Shown piece after piece: positions 52,795 to 62,355 of a stretch of DNA of 64,000 nucleotides; positions within the stretch are counted from its first letter, which is position 1; each line of letters opens with the position of its first letter. This DNA is from Rhodopseudomonas_A palustris_F. GTDB lineage: Bacteria > Pseudomonadota > Alphaproteobacteria > Rhizobiales > Xanthobacteraceae. The stretch spans positions 4,030,001 through 4,094,000 of the forward strand of contig NC_007925.1 in NCBI RefSeq assembly GCF_000013745.1. Reading direction: 5' to 3'. The notes under the pieces are model-generated. The model was not told where the DNA came from and ran no database searches. It saw nothing but the letters and a program-made list of their open reading frames with translations. Position numbers and translations under genes: made by a program.

Positions 52795-55647
52795 ATGAAC
52801 CCCGTCAAAGCGCTCGAACAACACGGCCAAGCTGTCTGGCTGGATTTCCTCGCCCGCGGCTTTATCGCCAAAGGCGACCTCAAGAAGCTGATCGACGTCG
52901 ACGGGGTGAAAGGCGTCACCTCGAATCCGTCGATTTTCGAAAAGGCGATCGGCAGTTCGGACGAATATGACGGCGCGATCGGCAGCGCCCTGAACGGCGG
53001 CGACCGCCCGGTGATCGACCTTTACGAAGCGCTCGCGGTCGAAGACATCCAGCACGCCGCCGATGTGCTGCGTCCGGTGTATGACAAGTACGACGGCAAT
53101 GACGGCTATGTCAGCCTCGAAGTCTCGCCCTATCTCGCGCTCGACACCAAGGCCACCATCGCCGAGGCCGAACGGCTGTGGAAGCAGGTCGGCCGCAGCA
53201 ATCTGATGGTCAAGGTGCCGGCCACGCCGGAAGGAATACCGGCGATCAAGCATTTGATCTCCAAGGGCATCAGCATCAACGTCACGCTATTGTTCGCGCA
53301 GCAGGTGTATATCGACGTCGCCGAAGCCTATCTCGAAGGCCTCGAAGCCTATGTCGCCGGCGGCGGCGACCCGTCGCATATCGGCAGCGTCGCCAGCTTC
53401 TTCGTCAGCCGGATCGACAGCGCGGTCGACAAGCAGCTCGACGACAAGATCGCCAAGGCCAACGACCCGACCGAGAAGGCGCGGCTCGCCGCCTTGCAGG
53501 GCAAGGTCGCGATCGCCAACGCCAAGCTCGCCTACCAGCATTACAAGCGGCTGTTCGCCGGCGAACGTTGGGGCAAACTGAAGGCAGCCGGCGCCAAGCC
53601 GCAGCGGCTGCTGTGGGCCTCCACCGGCACCAAGAACAAGGCCTATCGCGACGTGGTTTACGTCGAAGAACTGATCGGGCCGAACACCGTCAACACCGTG
53701 CCGCCGGCGACGCTGGATGCGTTCCGCGATCACGGCGTGCCGCGCGACAGCCTGGAGGAGAACATCGACGACGCCAAGCAGGTGCTCGCCGATCTGGACG
53801 CCGCCGGCATCTCGCTGGACGACATCGCCAAGCAATTGGTCAAGGAGGGCGTGCAGCTGTTCGCCGATGCCGCCGACAAACTGCTCGGCGCGGTTGCGCA
53901 TAAGCGCGAGACCGTGCTGGCGCAGCGCATCGATCAGCAGACGCTGGCGCTCGGCACCACGCTCGCCAAGTCGGTCGCCGACAGCAGCGAAGAATGGCGC
54001 GCCGCCGGCAAGATCCGCAGGCTGTGGGAGGGCGACGCTTCGGTGTGGAGCAACACCGACGAAGCCAAATGGCTCGGCTGGCTCCATAGCGCCGCGGCGG
54101 AAAAAACCAAGCTCGCCGACTATCAGGACTTCGCCGCTTGGGTGAAGCGCGAGGGCTTCACCGACGCGGTGGTGCTCGGCATGGGCGGCTCCAGCCTCGG
54201 CCCCGAAGTGCTGGCGGAAACCTTCGGTCAGACGCCAGGCTTTCCGAAACTGCACGTGCTGGATTCCACCGACCCCGCGCAGGTCCGCGCCACCCGCGAC
54301 GCGGTGAACCTGACCTCCACGCTGTTCATCGTCTCCAGCAAATCCGGCGGCACCACCGAACCCAACGTGATGAAGGCGTACTTCTTCGCGCAGGTCAGCG
54401 CGATGCTCGGCGCCGACAAGGCGGCCGCGCACTTCGTCGCCGTCACCGATCCCGGCTCGTCGCTGGAAAAGCTCGCCAAAGAGCAGGGCTTCGCCCGGAT
54501 CTTCCACGGCGATCCAACGATCGGCGGGCGCTATTCGGTGCTGTCGCCGTTCGGCCTGGTGCCGGCTGCTGCCGCCGGCATCGATGTGGCGAAGTTTCTC
54601 GACTCCGCGTTGGCGATGGTGCGCTCCTGCGGCGCCGACGTGCCGCCGCAGCAGAATCCCGGCGTGCAACTCGGCCTCGCGCTCGGCCTGGCCGGGCAAG
54701 CCGGCCGCGACAAGGTCACTATTCTGTCGTCGAAAGCAGTCGCCGATTTCGGCGCCTGGGCCGAGCAACTGATCGCCGAATCCACCGGCAAGGACGGCAA
54801 GGGCCTGATCCCGATCGACGGCGAAACGCTGGGCGATGTCTCCGCCTACGGCAATGATCGCTTCTTCATCGATCTGCGCACCGAGGCCGAAACCGACGCC
54901 GCGCATGACGCCAAGCTCCAAGCGCTCGAACAGGCCGGCCATCCGGTGGCGCGCATCGTGCTGACCTCCGCCGATCAGATCGCCCAGGAATTCTTCCGCT
55001 TCGAAATCGCCACCGCGGTGGCGGGTGCGGTGCTCGGCATCAATCCGTTCAACCAGCCCGACGTCGAGGCCGCCAAGATCAAGACCCGCGAATTGATCGA
55101 AGCCTTCGAGAAGGCCGGTTCGCTGCCGGCGGAAAAGCCGGCGATCTCCACCGCGGAGGCCGACCTCTACACCGACGACAAGAACGAGGCGACGCTGCGC
55201 AAGGCGGGCGCCGACGGCGATCTGGCATCCTGGCTGAAGGCGCATTTCGCCCGCGCCGGCGCCGGCGACTACGTGGCGCTGCTGGCCTATATCGCCCGCA
55301 ATCCCGATCATATCGACACGCTGCAGCACATCCGGCTCGCGGTGCGCGATCGCCGCCACGTCGCGACCTGCGCCGAATTCGGCCCGCGCTTCCTGCACTC
55401 CACCGGCCAAGCCTACAAGGGCGGGCCGGATAGCGGCGTGTTCCTGCAGATCACCGCCGACGATGCGCACGACCTCGCGGTGCCGGGTCAAAAGGCCAGC
55501 TTCGGCGTGATCAAGGCGGCGCAGGCGCGGGGCGACTTCAACGTGCTGACCGAACGCCGGCGGCGCGCCTTGCGCGTGCATCTGAAGGGCGATCTCGCCT
55601 CCGGTCTGAAGATGCTCGACGACGCGATTAGCAAAGCGATCAACTAG
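52795..55647 (+). CDS. tal-pgi: Bifunctional transaldolase / glucose-6-phosphate isomerase
   Basis: This fusion joins sedoheptulose-7-P/glyceraldehyde-3-P transaldolase (about 1-365) to glucose-6-P isomerase (about 390-950). The transaldolase Schiff-base Lys140 lies in NLMVKVPAT; TSNPSIF is its N-terminal signature. The isomerase part shows GMGGSSLGPEV and SKSGGTTEPN. The 950-residue length matches known alphaproteobacterial fusions. It starts a six-gene operon (28 bases to gnd), placing two non-oxidative steps on one polypeptide. Confidence 0.96.
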   Translation: MNPVKALEQHGQAVWLDFLARGFIAKGDLKKLIDVDGVKGVTSNPSIFEKAIGSSDEYDGAIGSALNGGDRPVIDLYEALAVEDIQHAADVLRPVYDKYDGNDGYVSLEVSPYLALDTKATIAEAERLWKQVGRSNLMVKVPATPEGIPAIKHLISKGISINVTLLFAQQVYIDVAEAYLEGLEAYVAGGGDPSHIGSVASFFVSRIDSAVDKQLDDKIAKANDPTEKARLAALQGKVAIANAKLAYQHYKRLFAGERWGKLKAAGAKPQRLLWASTGTKNKAYRDVVYVEELIGPNTVNTVPPATLDAFRDHGVPRDSLEENIDDAKQVLADLDAAGISLDDIAKQLVKEGVQLFADAADKLLGAVAHKRETVLAQRIDQQTLALGTTLAKSVADSSEEWRAAGKIRRLWEGDASVWSNTDEAKWLGWLHSAAAEKTKLADYQDFAAWVKREGFTDAVVLGMGGSSLGPEVLAETFGQTPGFPKLHVLDSTDPAQVRATRDAVNLTSTLFIVSSKSGGTTEPNVMKAYFFAQVSAMLGADKAAAHFVAVTDPGSSLEKLAKEQGFARIFHGDPTIGGRYSVLSPFGLVPAAAAGIDVAKFLDSALAMVRSCGADVPPQQNPGVQLGLALGLAGQAGRDKVTILSSKAVADFGAWAEQLIAESTGKDGKGLIPIDGETLGDVSAYGNDRFFIDLRTEAETDAAHDAKLQALEQAGHPVARIVLTSADQIAQEFFRFEIATAVAGAVLGINPFNQPDVEAAKIKTRELIEAFEKAGSLPAEKPAISTAEADLYTDDKNEATLRKAGADGDLASWLKAHFARAGAGDYVALLAYIARNPDHIDTLQHIRLAVRDRRHVATCAEFGPRFLHSTGQAYKGGPDSGVFLQITADDAHDLAVPGQKASFGVIKAAQARGDFNVLTERRRRALRVHLKGDLASGLKMLDDAISKAIN

Positions 55648-55675
55648 AAAATATCAACCAACCAACGAGGACTCT

Positions 55676-56713
55676 ATGCAGCTTGGCATGATCGGCCTGG
55701 GGCGGATGGGCGGAAATATCGTCCGCCGCCTCATGAACAACGGGCATCATGCCGTGGTGTACGACAAGGACCCCAGCGCCGTCGCGGCGCTGGTCGGCGA
55801 AGGCGCCATCGGCGCGGCCTCGCTGCAAGAACTGGTCGCCAAACTGCAGAAGCCGCGCGCCGTCTGGGTGATGCTGCCGGCCGGCCCGATCACCGAAACC
55901 ACCATCGAGACGCTGCACAAGTTGCTCGATCCCGACGACGTGGTGATCGACGGCGGCAACACCTTTTGGCAGGACGACATCCGCCGCGCCAAGGCGCTGC
56001 GCGAACGCCAGATCCATTATGTCGACGTCGGCACCAGCGGCGGCGTCTGGGGCATCGACCGCGGCTACTGCATGATGATCGGCGGCGACAAGAAGGTCGT
56101 CGATCGGCTCGATCCGATCTTCGCGACGCTGGCGCCGGGCATCGGCGACATCCCGCGCACGCCGGGGCGCGACGGCCGCGACGCCCGCGTCGAGCAGGGC
56201 TACATGCATACTGGTCCCGTGGGCGCCGGGCATTTCGTCAAGATGATCCACAACGGCATCGAATACGGACTGATGCAGGCCTATGCCGAGGGCTTCGACA
56301 TTCTGAAAAACGCCAATGGCGCCGCGCTGCCGAGCGAACATCGCTTCGATCTCGACATCGCCGACATCGCCGAAGTCTGGCGGCGCGGCAGCGTGATCCC
56401 GTCCTGGCTGCTCGACCTCACCGCCTCGGCACTCGCCGACAATCATACGCTGGATAACTACTCCGGCTTCGTCGAAGATTCCGGCGAAGGCCGCTGGACC
56501 ATCAATGCGGCGATCGACGAAGCGGTGCCCGCCGAGGTACTGACCGCGGCCTTGTTCGCGCGTTTCCGTTCGCGCCAGCAACACACTTTCTCCGAGAAGA
56601 TTCTCTCCGCAATGCGCGCCGGCTTCGGTGGTCATAAGGAGCCGCAGCAGCACCCCGACCCGGTGCGGCAGTCGGGCCCCAAGATCCTGAAACCGGAGGC
56701 GGAGCGCTCGTGA
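55676..56713 (+). CDS. gnd: 6-phosphogluconate dehydrogenase, decarboxylating (short GndA/YqeC type)
   Basis: It oxidises and decarboxylates 6-phosphogluconate to ribulose-5-P. The 345-residue protein is the short form, with Rossmann GLGRMGGNIVRRL, DGGNTFWQDD, GTSGGVWG and the catalytic Lys/Asn region GHFVKMIHNGIEYG. An ATGA-type overlap joins its stop to zwf (GTG at 56710). Short forms are often NAD-preferring. Confidence 0.94.
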   Translation: MQLGMIGLGRMGGNIVRRLMNNGHHAVVYDKDPSAVAALVGEGAIGAASLQELVAKLQKPRAVWVMLPAGPITETTIETLHKLLDPDDVVIDGGNTFWQDDIRRAKALRERQIHYVDVGTSGGVWGIDRGYCMMIGGDKKVVDRLDPIFATLAPGIGDIPRTPGRDGRDARVEQGYMHTGPVGAGHFVKMIHNGIEYGLMQAYAEGFDILKNANGAALPSEHRFDLDIADIAEVWRRGSVIPSWLLDLTASALADNHTLDNYSGFVEDSGEGRWTINAAIDEAVPAEVLTAALFARFRSRQQHTFSEKILSAMRAGFGGHKEPQQHPDPVRQSGPKILKPEAERS

Positions 56714-58224
56714 CCACACAAACCGATCCCACATTGCCCGAAGGCTGCGCCTTCGTGATCTTCGGCGTCACCGGCGACCTCACCCATCGGCTGGTGATCC
56801 CGGCGCTGTACAATCTCGCCGAAGCCAACCTGTTGCCGGAAAAATTCTGCGTCGTCGGCATCACCCGCAAGGAAATGTCGAGCGACGATCTGCGCGCCAG
56901 CCTGATGAAGGGTTTGCACGACTTCGCGACGCGGCAGGTCGACCAGGCGGTCGCCGAGCGGTTGTTATATTGCGTCACCGCGGTCAGCGCCGATCCCGAG
57001 GACCCGGGATCGTTCGACAAACTGCGCGAGCGTCTGGAAAAACTCGAAGCCGACCGCAACACCGGCGGCAACCGGCTGTTCTATCTGGCGACGCCGCCCG
57101 ACGCGTTCGCGCCGATCAGCCGCGAACTCGGCCGCACCGGCCTTTTGCATGAAGATCCCGGCGGCGCCTGGCGGCGCCTGGTGGTCGAGAAGCCGTTCGG
57201 CACTGATCTGGCGAGCGCCAAGGCGCTGAATGCCGAACTGTTGAAGATCGTGCCGGAGCACGAGCTTTATCGGATCGATCATTATCTCGGCAAGGAGACC
57301 GTGCAGAACATTCTGGTGCTGCGCTTTGCCAACGGCATGTTCGAGCCGATCTGGAACCGGGACCATATCGAGCACGTGCAGATCACCGTCGAGGAAAAGC
57401 TCGGCGTCGCGCATCGCGGCAGCTTCTACGACGCCACCGGCGCGCTGCGCGACATGGTGCCGAACCATCTGTTCCAGCTGTTGTCGCTGGTGGCGATGGA
57501 GCCGCCGGCGCATTTCAACGCCCACGCGGTGCGCTCGGCCAAGGCCGACGTGCTGGCGGCGATCCAGATCCAGAGCGAAGACGAGGCGTTGAAGAATTCG
57601 GTGCGCGGGCAATACGTCTCCGGCCGCGTCGGCGACACCGAAGTGATCGACTATCGCAGCGTCAAAGACGTCGACCCCGACAGCACCACGGAAACCTACG
57701 CCGCGCTGAAGCTGACCATCGACAATTGGCGCTGGGCCGGCGTGCCGTTCTATCTGCGCACCGGCAAGGCGCTCGGCGCCAAGCGCACCGAGGTGGCGAT
57801 CAAGTTCAAGCAGGCGCCGTTCGCCATGTTCCGCTGCACCCCGGTGCAGGAATTGTCGCAGAACTATCTGGTGATCGGCATCGAGCCGGTCGAGGGCATC
57901 TCGCTGCAGTTCAACTCCAAGATCCCCGGCCCGACCATCGCCATCGACGGCGTGCAGATGACCTTCGAATACAAGGATTATTTCAAAGTCGCACCGTCGA
58001 CCGGCTACGAGACGCTGATCCATGACTGCATGATCGGCGACAACATCCTGTTCCAACGCGCCGACGCCATCGAAGCCGGCTGGGCGGTGGTGCAGCCGTT
58101 CCTCGACGCCTGGGCCAAGGCCGGCGGCAAGGGACTGCAGGTCTATCGCGCCGGCAGCGCCGGCCCCGACCGCGCCGAGACGCTGCTGACCCGGGACGGC
58201 CGCAATTGGCGCGAGCCGGGTTGA
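56710..58224 (+). CDS. zwf: Glucose-6-phosphate 1-dehydrogenase
   Basis: It oxidises glucose-6-P to 6-phosphogluconolactone. The 504-residue protein has the nucleotide-binding GVTGDLTHRL (about 18-27), the active-site RIDHYLGKE with His191, and EKPFGTDL. The start is a GTG overlapping the gnd stop by four bases. It is directly followed by pgl, two bases on. Confidence 0.97.
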   Translation: MTTQTDPTLPEGCAFVIFGVTGDLTHRLVIPALYNLAEANLLPEKFCVVGITRKEMSSDDLRASLMKGLHDFATRQVDQAVAERLLYCVTAVSADPEDPGSFDKLRERLEKLEADRNTGGNRLFYLATPPDAFAPISRELGRTGLLHEDPGGAWRRLVVEKPFGTDLASAKALNAELLKIVPEHELYRIDHYLGKETVQNILVLRFANGMFEPIWNRDHIEHVQITVEEKLGVAHRGSFYDATGALRDMVPNHLFQLLSLVAMEPPAHFNAHAVRSAKADVLAAIQIQSEDEALKNSVRGQYVSGRVGDTEVIDYRSVKDVDPDSTTETYAALKLTIDNWRWAGVPFYLRTGKALGAKRTEVAIKFKQAPFAMFRCTPVQELSQNYLVIGIEPVEGISLQFNSKIPGPTIAIDGVQMTFEYKDYFKVAPSTGYETLIHDCMIGDNILFQRADAIEAGWAVVQPFLDAWAKAGGKGLQVYRAGSAGPDRAETLLTRDGRNWREPG

Positions 58225-58226
58225 GC

Positions 58227-58955
58227 ATGGCTGTTCGCCGCGACGTCGTCGCCGATCCCGAGGAGCTCGCCAAAACCGCGGCGCAGCGGCTATTGGCACG
58301 AATCGACGCACAGCGTGAGCGCATCGCGGTCTGCCTGACCGGCGGCTCCGGCCCGAAGCGGCTGTTCGAACTGCTGGCCGGTGAATTCGCGACGCGGATT
58401 CCCTGGTCGCGGGTGCATTGGTTCATCGGCGACGAGCGCTTCGTGCCGCTGGACGATGAGTTGAGCAACATGGGCACGGCGCGGCGGATGCTGCTCGACG
58501 GCCGCGCGCCGGCGGAAAATATCCACGGCATTCCGACCGAGCTCGCGACGCTCGACGACGCCGCGCTCACCTATCAGCGCACCCTGCAGGCGTTCTACGG
58601 CGCCGATCAGCTCGACCCGGCCCGGCCGTTGTTCGACCTGGTGCTGATGGGCCTCGGCCCCGACGGCCACACCGCCTCGCTGTTTCCCGACTCGCCGGCG
58701 TCGGCCGAACAGCAGCGCTGGGTGGTCGGCGTCGAGACCGCGCATGTCAGCCCCTTCGTGCCGCGGGTCACGCTGACGCTGCCGACGCTTGCGTCGTGTC
58801 GCGAGATGCTGTTTCTGGTCGGCGGCGCCGAAAAGCGCGCCGTGCTGTCGCGCGTGCTGGCCGGCGAGGACCTGCCGGCGACGCGGGCGCATTCCCTGAG
58901 CGAAACGGTCTGGCTGATCGATCGCGCGGCGCGGCCGGAGGAGTTCGATGCTTGA
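58227..58955 (+). CDS. pgl: 6-phosphogluconolactonase
   Basis: It hydrolyses 6-phosphogluconolactone to 6-phosphogluconate. This 242-residue protein of the NagB-like DevB/Pgl family has LTGGSGPKRLFELL, HWFIGDERFVP and MGLGPDGHTASLFPDS. ATG 58227 is two bases after zwf. Its stop overlaps the gluconokinase start by eight bases. Confidence 0.96.
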   Translation: MAVRRDVVADPEELAKTAAQRLLARIDAQRERIAVCLTGGSGPKRLFELLAGEFATRIPWSRVHWFIGDERFVPLDDELSNMGTARRMLLDGRAPAENIHGIPTELATLDDAALTYQRTLQAFYGADQLDPARPLFDLVLMGLGPDGHTASLFPDSPASAEQQRWVVGVETAHVSPFVPRVTLTLPTLASCREMLFLVGGAEKRAVLSRVLAGEDLPATRAHSLSETVWLIDRAARPEEFDA

Positions 58956-59490
58956 TGAGGCGCACGCGATGCCGCGCGTGCTGATCGTGATGGGCGTCTC
59001 CGGCGCCGGCAAAAGCACGATTGCCGAAGCGCTGGCGCGGCGGCTGGGCTGGCGCTTCGCCGACGCCGATGGCTTTCACCCCGCCGCCAACGTCGCGAAA
59101 ATGAGCGCCGGCCATCCGTTGACCGATGACGACCGCTGGCCGTGGCTGCAAGCCATTGCCGACGAGATCGATCGCGTCGCCGCCGCCGGCGATCATGCGG
59201 TGATCGCCTGCTCGGCGCTGAAACGCGCCTATCGGGAGGTTTTGGTCCATGGCCGCGGCGACGTGCGGCTGGTCTATCTTGACGGCGACCGCGCGTTGAT
59301 CGCCGCGCGCATGGCGGCGCGGCAGCATCACTTCATGCCGCCGGGATTGTTGGACAGCCAGTTCGGCACGCTGGAAGTGCCGCATGCCGACGAGCAGCCA
59401 ATCGTGGTGGCGATCGACCGTCCGGTCGAGGCGATCGTCGCCGACATCCTGGCACGCCTGCCGGCAGAGAAAAGGAATTGTGTTGAATGA
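58948..59490 (+). CDS. gntK: Gluconokinase
   Basis: It phosphorylates gluconate to 6-phosphogluconate, adding a second entry into the pathway of this operon. The 180-residue P-loop kinase has Walker A GVSGAGKST (16-24), DADGFHPAANVAKM, LTDDDRWPWL and CSALKRAYR, the GntK hallmarks. The start overlaps pgl, and the stop overlaps the HAD gene by four bases (ATGA). Confidence 0.96.
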   Translation: MLDEAHAMPRVLIVMGVSGAGKSTIAEALARRLGWRFADADGFHPAANVAKMSAGHPLTDDDRWPWLQAIADEIDRVAAAGDHAVIACSALKRAYREVLVHGRGDVRLVYLDGDRALIAARMAARQHHFMPPGLLDSQFGTLEVPHADEQPIVVAIDRPVEAIVADILARLPAEKRNCVE

Positions 59491-60299
59491 GCCGCATCGC
59501 TCTCGTCATCTCCGACGTCGACGGCACCTTGGTGACCAAGGACAAGCGGCTGACCGAGGCCGCGCAGAAAGCGGTCGCGCGACTGCGCGGCGCCGGCATC
59601 GGCTTCACCGTGACCAGCAGCCGGCCGCCGGTCGGGATGCGGATGTTGGTCGACCCGCTCGGCCTCGACCTGCCGATGGGGCCGTTCAACGGCTCCTCGA
59701 TCGTCGATCCGCAATTCGCCGTGCTGGAGCAGCATCGGATTCCGGCGACGGCGGCCGCGATCAGCCTCAAGGTGCTCGCCGAGTTCGCGATCGACGCCTG
59801 GCTGTTCACCACCGATCACTGGTTCGTCGATCGGCTGGACGGCGACTACGTCGCGCATGAGCAAGGCACCATCCAGGCCGATCCGACCGCGGTCGACGAT
59901 TTTTCGCCGTATCTCGACCAGGCCTGCAAGATCGTCGGCTCCACCACCGACGCAGCCTTGCTGGCGCGTTGCGAGCAGGCGATGCAACAGGCGCTCGGCA
60001 CGCAAGCCTTGGCGGTGCGCTCGCAGAGCTACTATCTCGACATCACCCCGCCCGGCCAGGACAAGGGCAGCTTCGTCCGCGCGATGGCGCGGCGGCTCGG
60101 CATCACCACCGATGCCATCGCCACCATCGGCGACATGCAGAACGATCTGGCGATGTTCAAGACCAGCGGGCTGCCGATCGCGATGGGCAACGCCACCCCT
60201 GACGTGCAACGCCAGGCCCGCCACGTCACCGCCTCGAACGAGGACGACGGTTTTGCCGCGGCGGTCGAGTTCATCCTGAAGCAGCAGGCCGCGAGCTGA
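59487..60299 (+). CDS. Cof-type HAD-IIB family hydrolase (sugar phosphatase-like)
   Basis: This 270-residue HAD phosphatase has the DxDGT motif at 10-14 (Asp10 nucleophile), a C2B cap (about 80-200) and the C-terminal GDMQNDLAMF motif. It ends the tal-pgi-gnd-zwf-pgl-gntK operon by an ATGA overlap. Dephosphorylation of a toxic or overflow sugar phosphate (for example a pentose or phosphogluconate by-product) is inferred from context. The substrate is not known. Confidence 0.9.
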   Translation: MSRIALVISDVDGTLVTKDKRLTEAAQKAVARLRGAGIGFTVTSSRPPVGMRMLVDPLGLDLPMGPFNGSSIVDPQFAVLEQHRIPATAAAISLKVLAEFAIDAWLFTTDHWFVDRLDGDYVAHEQGTIQADPTAVDDFSPYLDQACKIVGSTTDAALLARCEQAMQQALGTQALAVRSQSYYLDITPPGQDKGSFVRAMARRLGITTDAIATIGDMQNDLAMFKTSGLPIAMGNATPDVQRQARHVTASNEDDGFAAAVEFILKQQAAS

Positions 60300-60369
60300 G
60301 AAGGCGGAATCGGGACGAACGGCTCGTCTTCCACGCCAGCTCCGTCTCGTTCAGCGTCTCCCTCTCCGC

Positions 60370-60457
60370 GTCATGGCCGCGCTCGTCGCGGCCATCCACG
60401 CCCACAAGCAAAGCCCTGACGGTTTCCGTGGATGGCCGGGACAAGCCCGGCCATGAC
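60370..60457. repeat. Palindromic intergenic repeat, class B copy 2
   Basis: This ~88-bp palindrome runs from GTCATGGCCGC to GGCCATGAC and is related to 24893-24978. It lies between the convergent HAD and GH15 genes, where it may help end both transcripts. Confidence 0.85.
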
Positions 60458-60513
60458 GGGTTTGGCTCAGCACAAACATCGCCAACGCTTAGTCCGCGTT
60501 AACGCGGCGCGCG

Positions 60514-62355
60514 TTACTTCGCGCGCTGCGTCACCGGCTTGTCGGCGGGCTGCTGCACGGCCGACAGATTCTGCGCGGTGTTGATCAGCGCGATGTGGGT
60601 CAGCGCCTGCGGGAAATTGCCGGTCTGCCGCTTGGCTTCGGAATCATATTCTTCGGCGAGCAAGCCGACATCGTTGGCCACCGCGGCGACGCGGTCGAAC
60701 AGCGCCTTCGCCTTGCCGATTTCGCCGGCCAGCAGATAGGCGTCGGCCAGCCACAGGCTGCAGGCCAGGAACGCACCCTCGATCGGCTGCTTTTCATCCG
60801 TCACCTCGCGCGGATCGTGGCGCAGCACGAAGCCGTCGCGCATCAGATGCCGCTCGATCGCTTTGAGCGTGCCCTGCACCCGCGGATCCGACGCCGGCAG
60901 GAAACCGACCGAGGGCAACAGCAGGATCGACGCGTCCAGCATCTTGGCGCCGTAGGACACCACGAAGCAGTTCTGCTCTTTGTCGAAGCCGTTGGCGCAG
61001 ATGTCGCGATGGATCTCGTCGCGTAGCGCCCGCCATTGCGCGAGCGGTCCGTCGAGGCCGAACATTTCCGCGCTCTTGATGCCGCGGTCGAACGCCACCC
61101 AGGTCATCACCTTTGAGGAGACGTAGTGCCGGCCGGGGCCGCGGAGCTCCCAGATGCCGCTATCGGGCTCGTTCCAGATCTTCGCAAGATGCTCCAGCAC
61201 AGCGCATTCCAGCGACCACGACTCGCCATCGAGCATGATGTCCGCCACCCGCCACTGATGGAACGCGTCGATCAGCTCGCCATAGACGTCGAGCTGCAAT
61301 TGCGCGTGCGCGGCGTTGCCGATCCGCACCGGCGCAGCGCCCTCATAGCCCGGCAGCCAGTCGGCCTGCCATTCCAGCAGCCGGCGCTGCCCCATGATGC
61401 CGTACATGATCTGCATGTCGGCCGGCGCGCCGGCCACCGCGCGCAACAGCCAATTGTGCCAGGCCGAGGCCTCCTCGGTGTAGCCGGAATTGATCAGCGC
61501 CAGCAGCGTGAAGGTGGCGTCGCGCAGCCAGCAATAGCGATAGTCCCAATTGCGGGCGCCGCCGAGTTTCTCCGGCAGCGAAGTGGTGGGGGCCGCGACG
61601 ATGCCGCCGCTCGGCGCGAAGGTCAGCGCCTTCAGCGTGATCAAGGAGCGCATCACCAGGTCGCGGTCGCCGCCGTGATAGGTGCAGCGGCCCGACCACT
61701 CCGCCCAGAATTGTTCGGTGTCGGCGAGCGCCTGCTCGGCGTCGATCGGTTCCGGCACCGCCAAATGCGACGCCGCATAGGCCAGCACGAACGATGCGGT
61801 CTCGCCGGCCGCGACCTCGAACTCCGACACCGTGGTCATGGCCTCGCCGTGGGTCTCGACCGAGCTGCGCAGCACCGCCATGTCGGGACCGCAGATCGCC
61901 AGCAGCGCGCCGCCGTCGGTGCGTTTCACCCATGGAATGTTGACGCCGAAGCCGAAGCGGATCACCAGCTCCATGCGCAGCTTCACGCGGCCCTGCTCGC
62001 CGCGTACCAAGCGCACGACGTCGGACGCGCTGCCGCGCGGCGGCATGAAGTCGATCAGGGTGACAACGCCGGTCGCGGTCTGCAGCCGGGTTTCCAGGAT
62101 CAGCGTGTCGCCACGGTAGCGCCGCGAGCTGGCGGTGATCGCGTCGGCCGGTGCGATCTGCCAGCGGCCGTGCTGATTGCTGCCGAGCAACGCGGCAAAG
62201 CAGGCCTCCGAATCGAACGACGGCCAGCACAGCCAGTCGATCGAGCCATCGCGGCCGACCAAGGCTGCGGTTTCGCAATCGCCGATCAGTGCATAATCTT
62301 CGATTCGTGCAGGCAAAAGGCTGTCACCGCTGTTGGCCGCGCCCGGATGTGGCAT
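60514..62355 (-). CDS. Glycoside hydrolase family 15 protein (glucoamylase/trehalase-like)
   Basis: This 613-residue cytoplasmic protein has an N-terminal beta-sandwich (about 15-250) and an (alpha/alpha)6 barrel. Hallmarks are IEDYALIGDCETAALVGRDGSIDWLCWP, NWDYRYCWLRDATF, the candidate catalytic acid in EPDSGIWELRG, and QTGNFPQALTHIALINTA. Family members hydrolyse alpha-glucans or trehalose. Its start overlaps the 3' end of malQ by 32 bases, so both act on the same alpha-glucan pool. No secretion signal is visible. Confidence 0.93.
   Translation of the reverse strand: MPHPGAANSGDSLLPARIEDYALIGDCETAALVGRDGSIDWLCWPSFDSEACFAALLGSNQHGRWQIAPADAITASSRRYRGDTLILETRLQTATGVVTLIDFMPPRGSASDVVRLVRGEQGRVKLRMELVIRFGFGVNIPWVKRTDGGALLAICGPDMAVLRSSVETHGEAMTTVSEFEVAAGETASFVLAYAASHLAVPEPIDAEQALADTEQFWAEWSGRCTYHGGDRDLVMRSLITLKALTFAPSGGIVAAPTTSLPEKLGGARNWDYRYCWLRDATFTLLALINSGYTEEASAWHNWLLRAVAGAPADMQIMYGIMGQRRLLEWQADWLPGYEGAAPVRIGNAAHAQLQLDVYGELIDAFHQWRVADIMLDGESWSLECAVLEHLAKIWNEPDSGIWELRGPGRHYVSSKVMTWVAFDRGIKSAEMFGLDGPLAQWRALRDEIHRDICANGFDKEQNCFVVSYGAKMLDASILLLPSVGFLPASDPRVQGTLKAIERHLMRDGFVLRHDPREVTDEKQPIEGAFLACSLWLADAYLLAGEIGKAKALFDRVAAVANDVGLLAEEYDSEAKRQTGNFPQALTHIALINTAQNLSAVQQPADKPVTQRAK

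Noticed and set aside
53287..55581. 764-residue minus-strand frame opposite tal-pgi
   Set aside because: It is a high-GC antisense frame with low-complexity composition; tal-pgi is certain.
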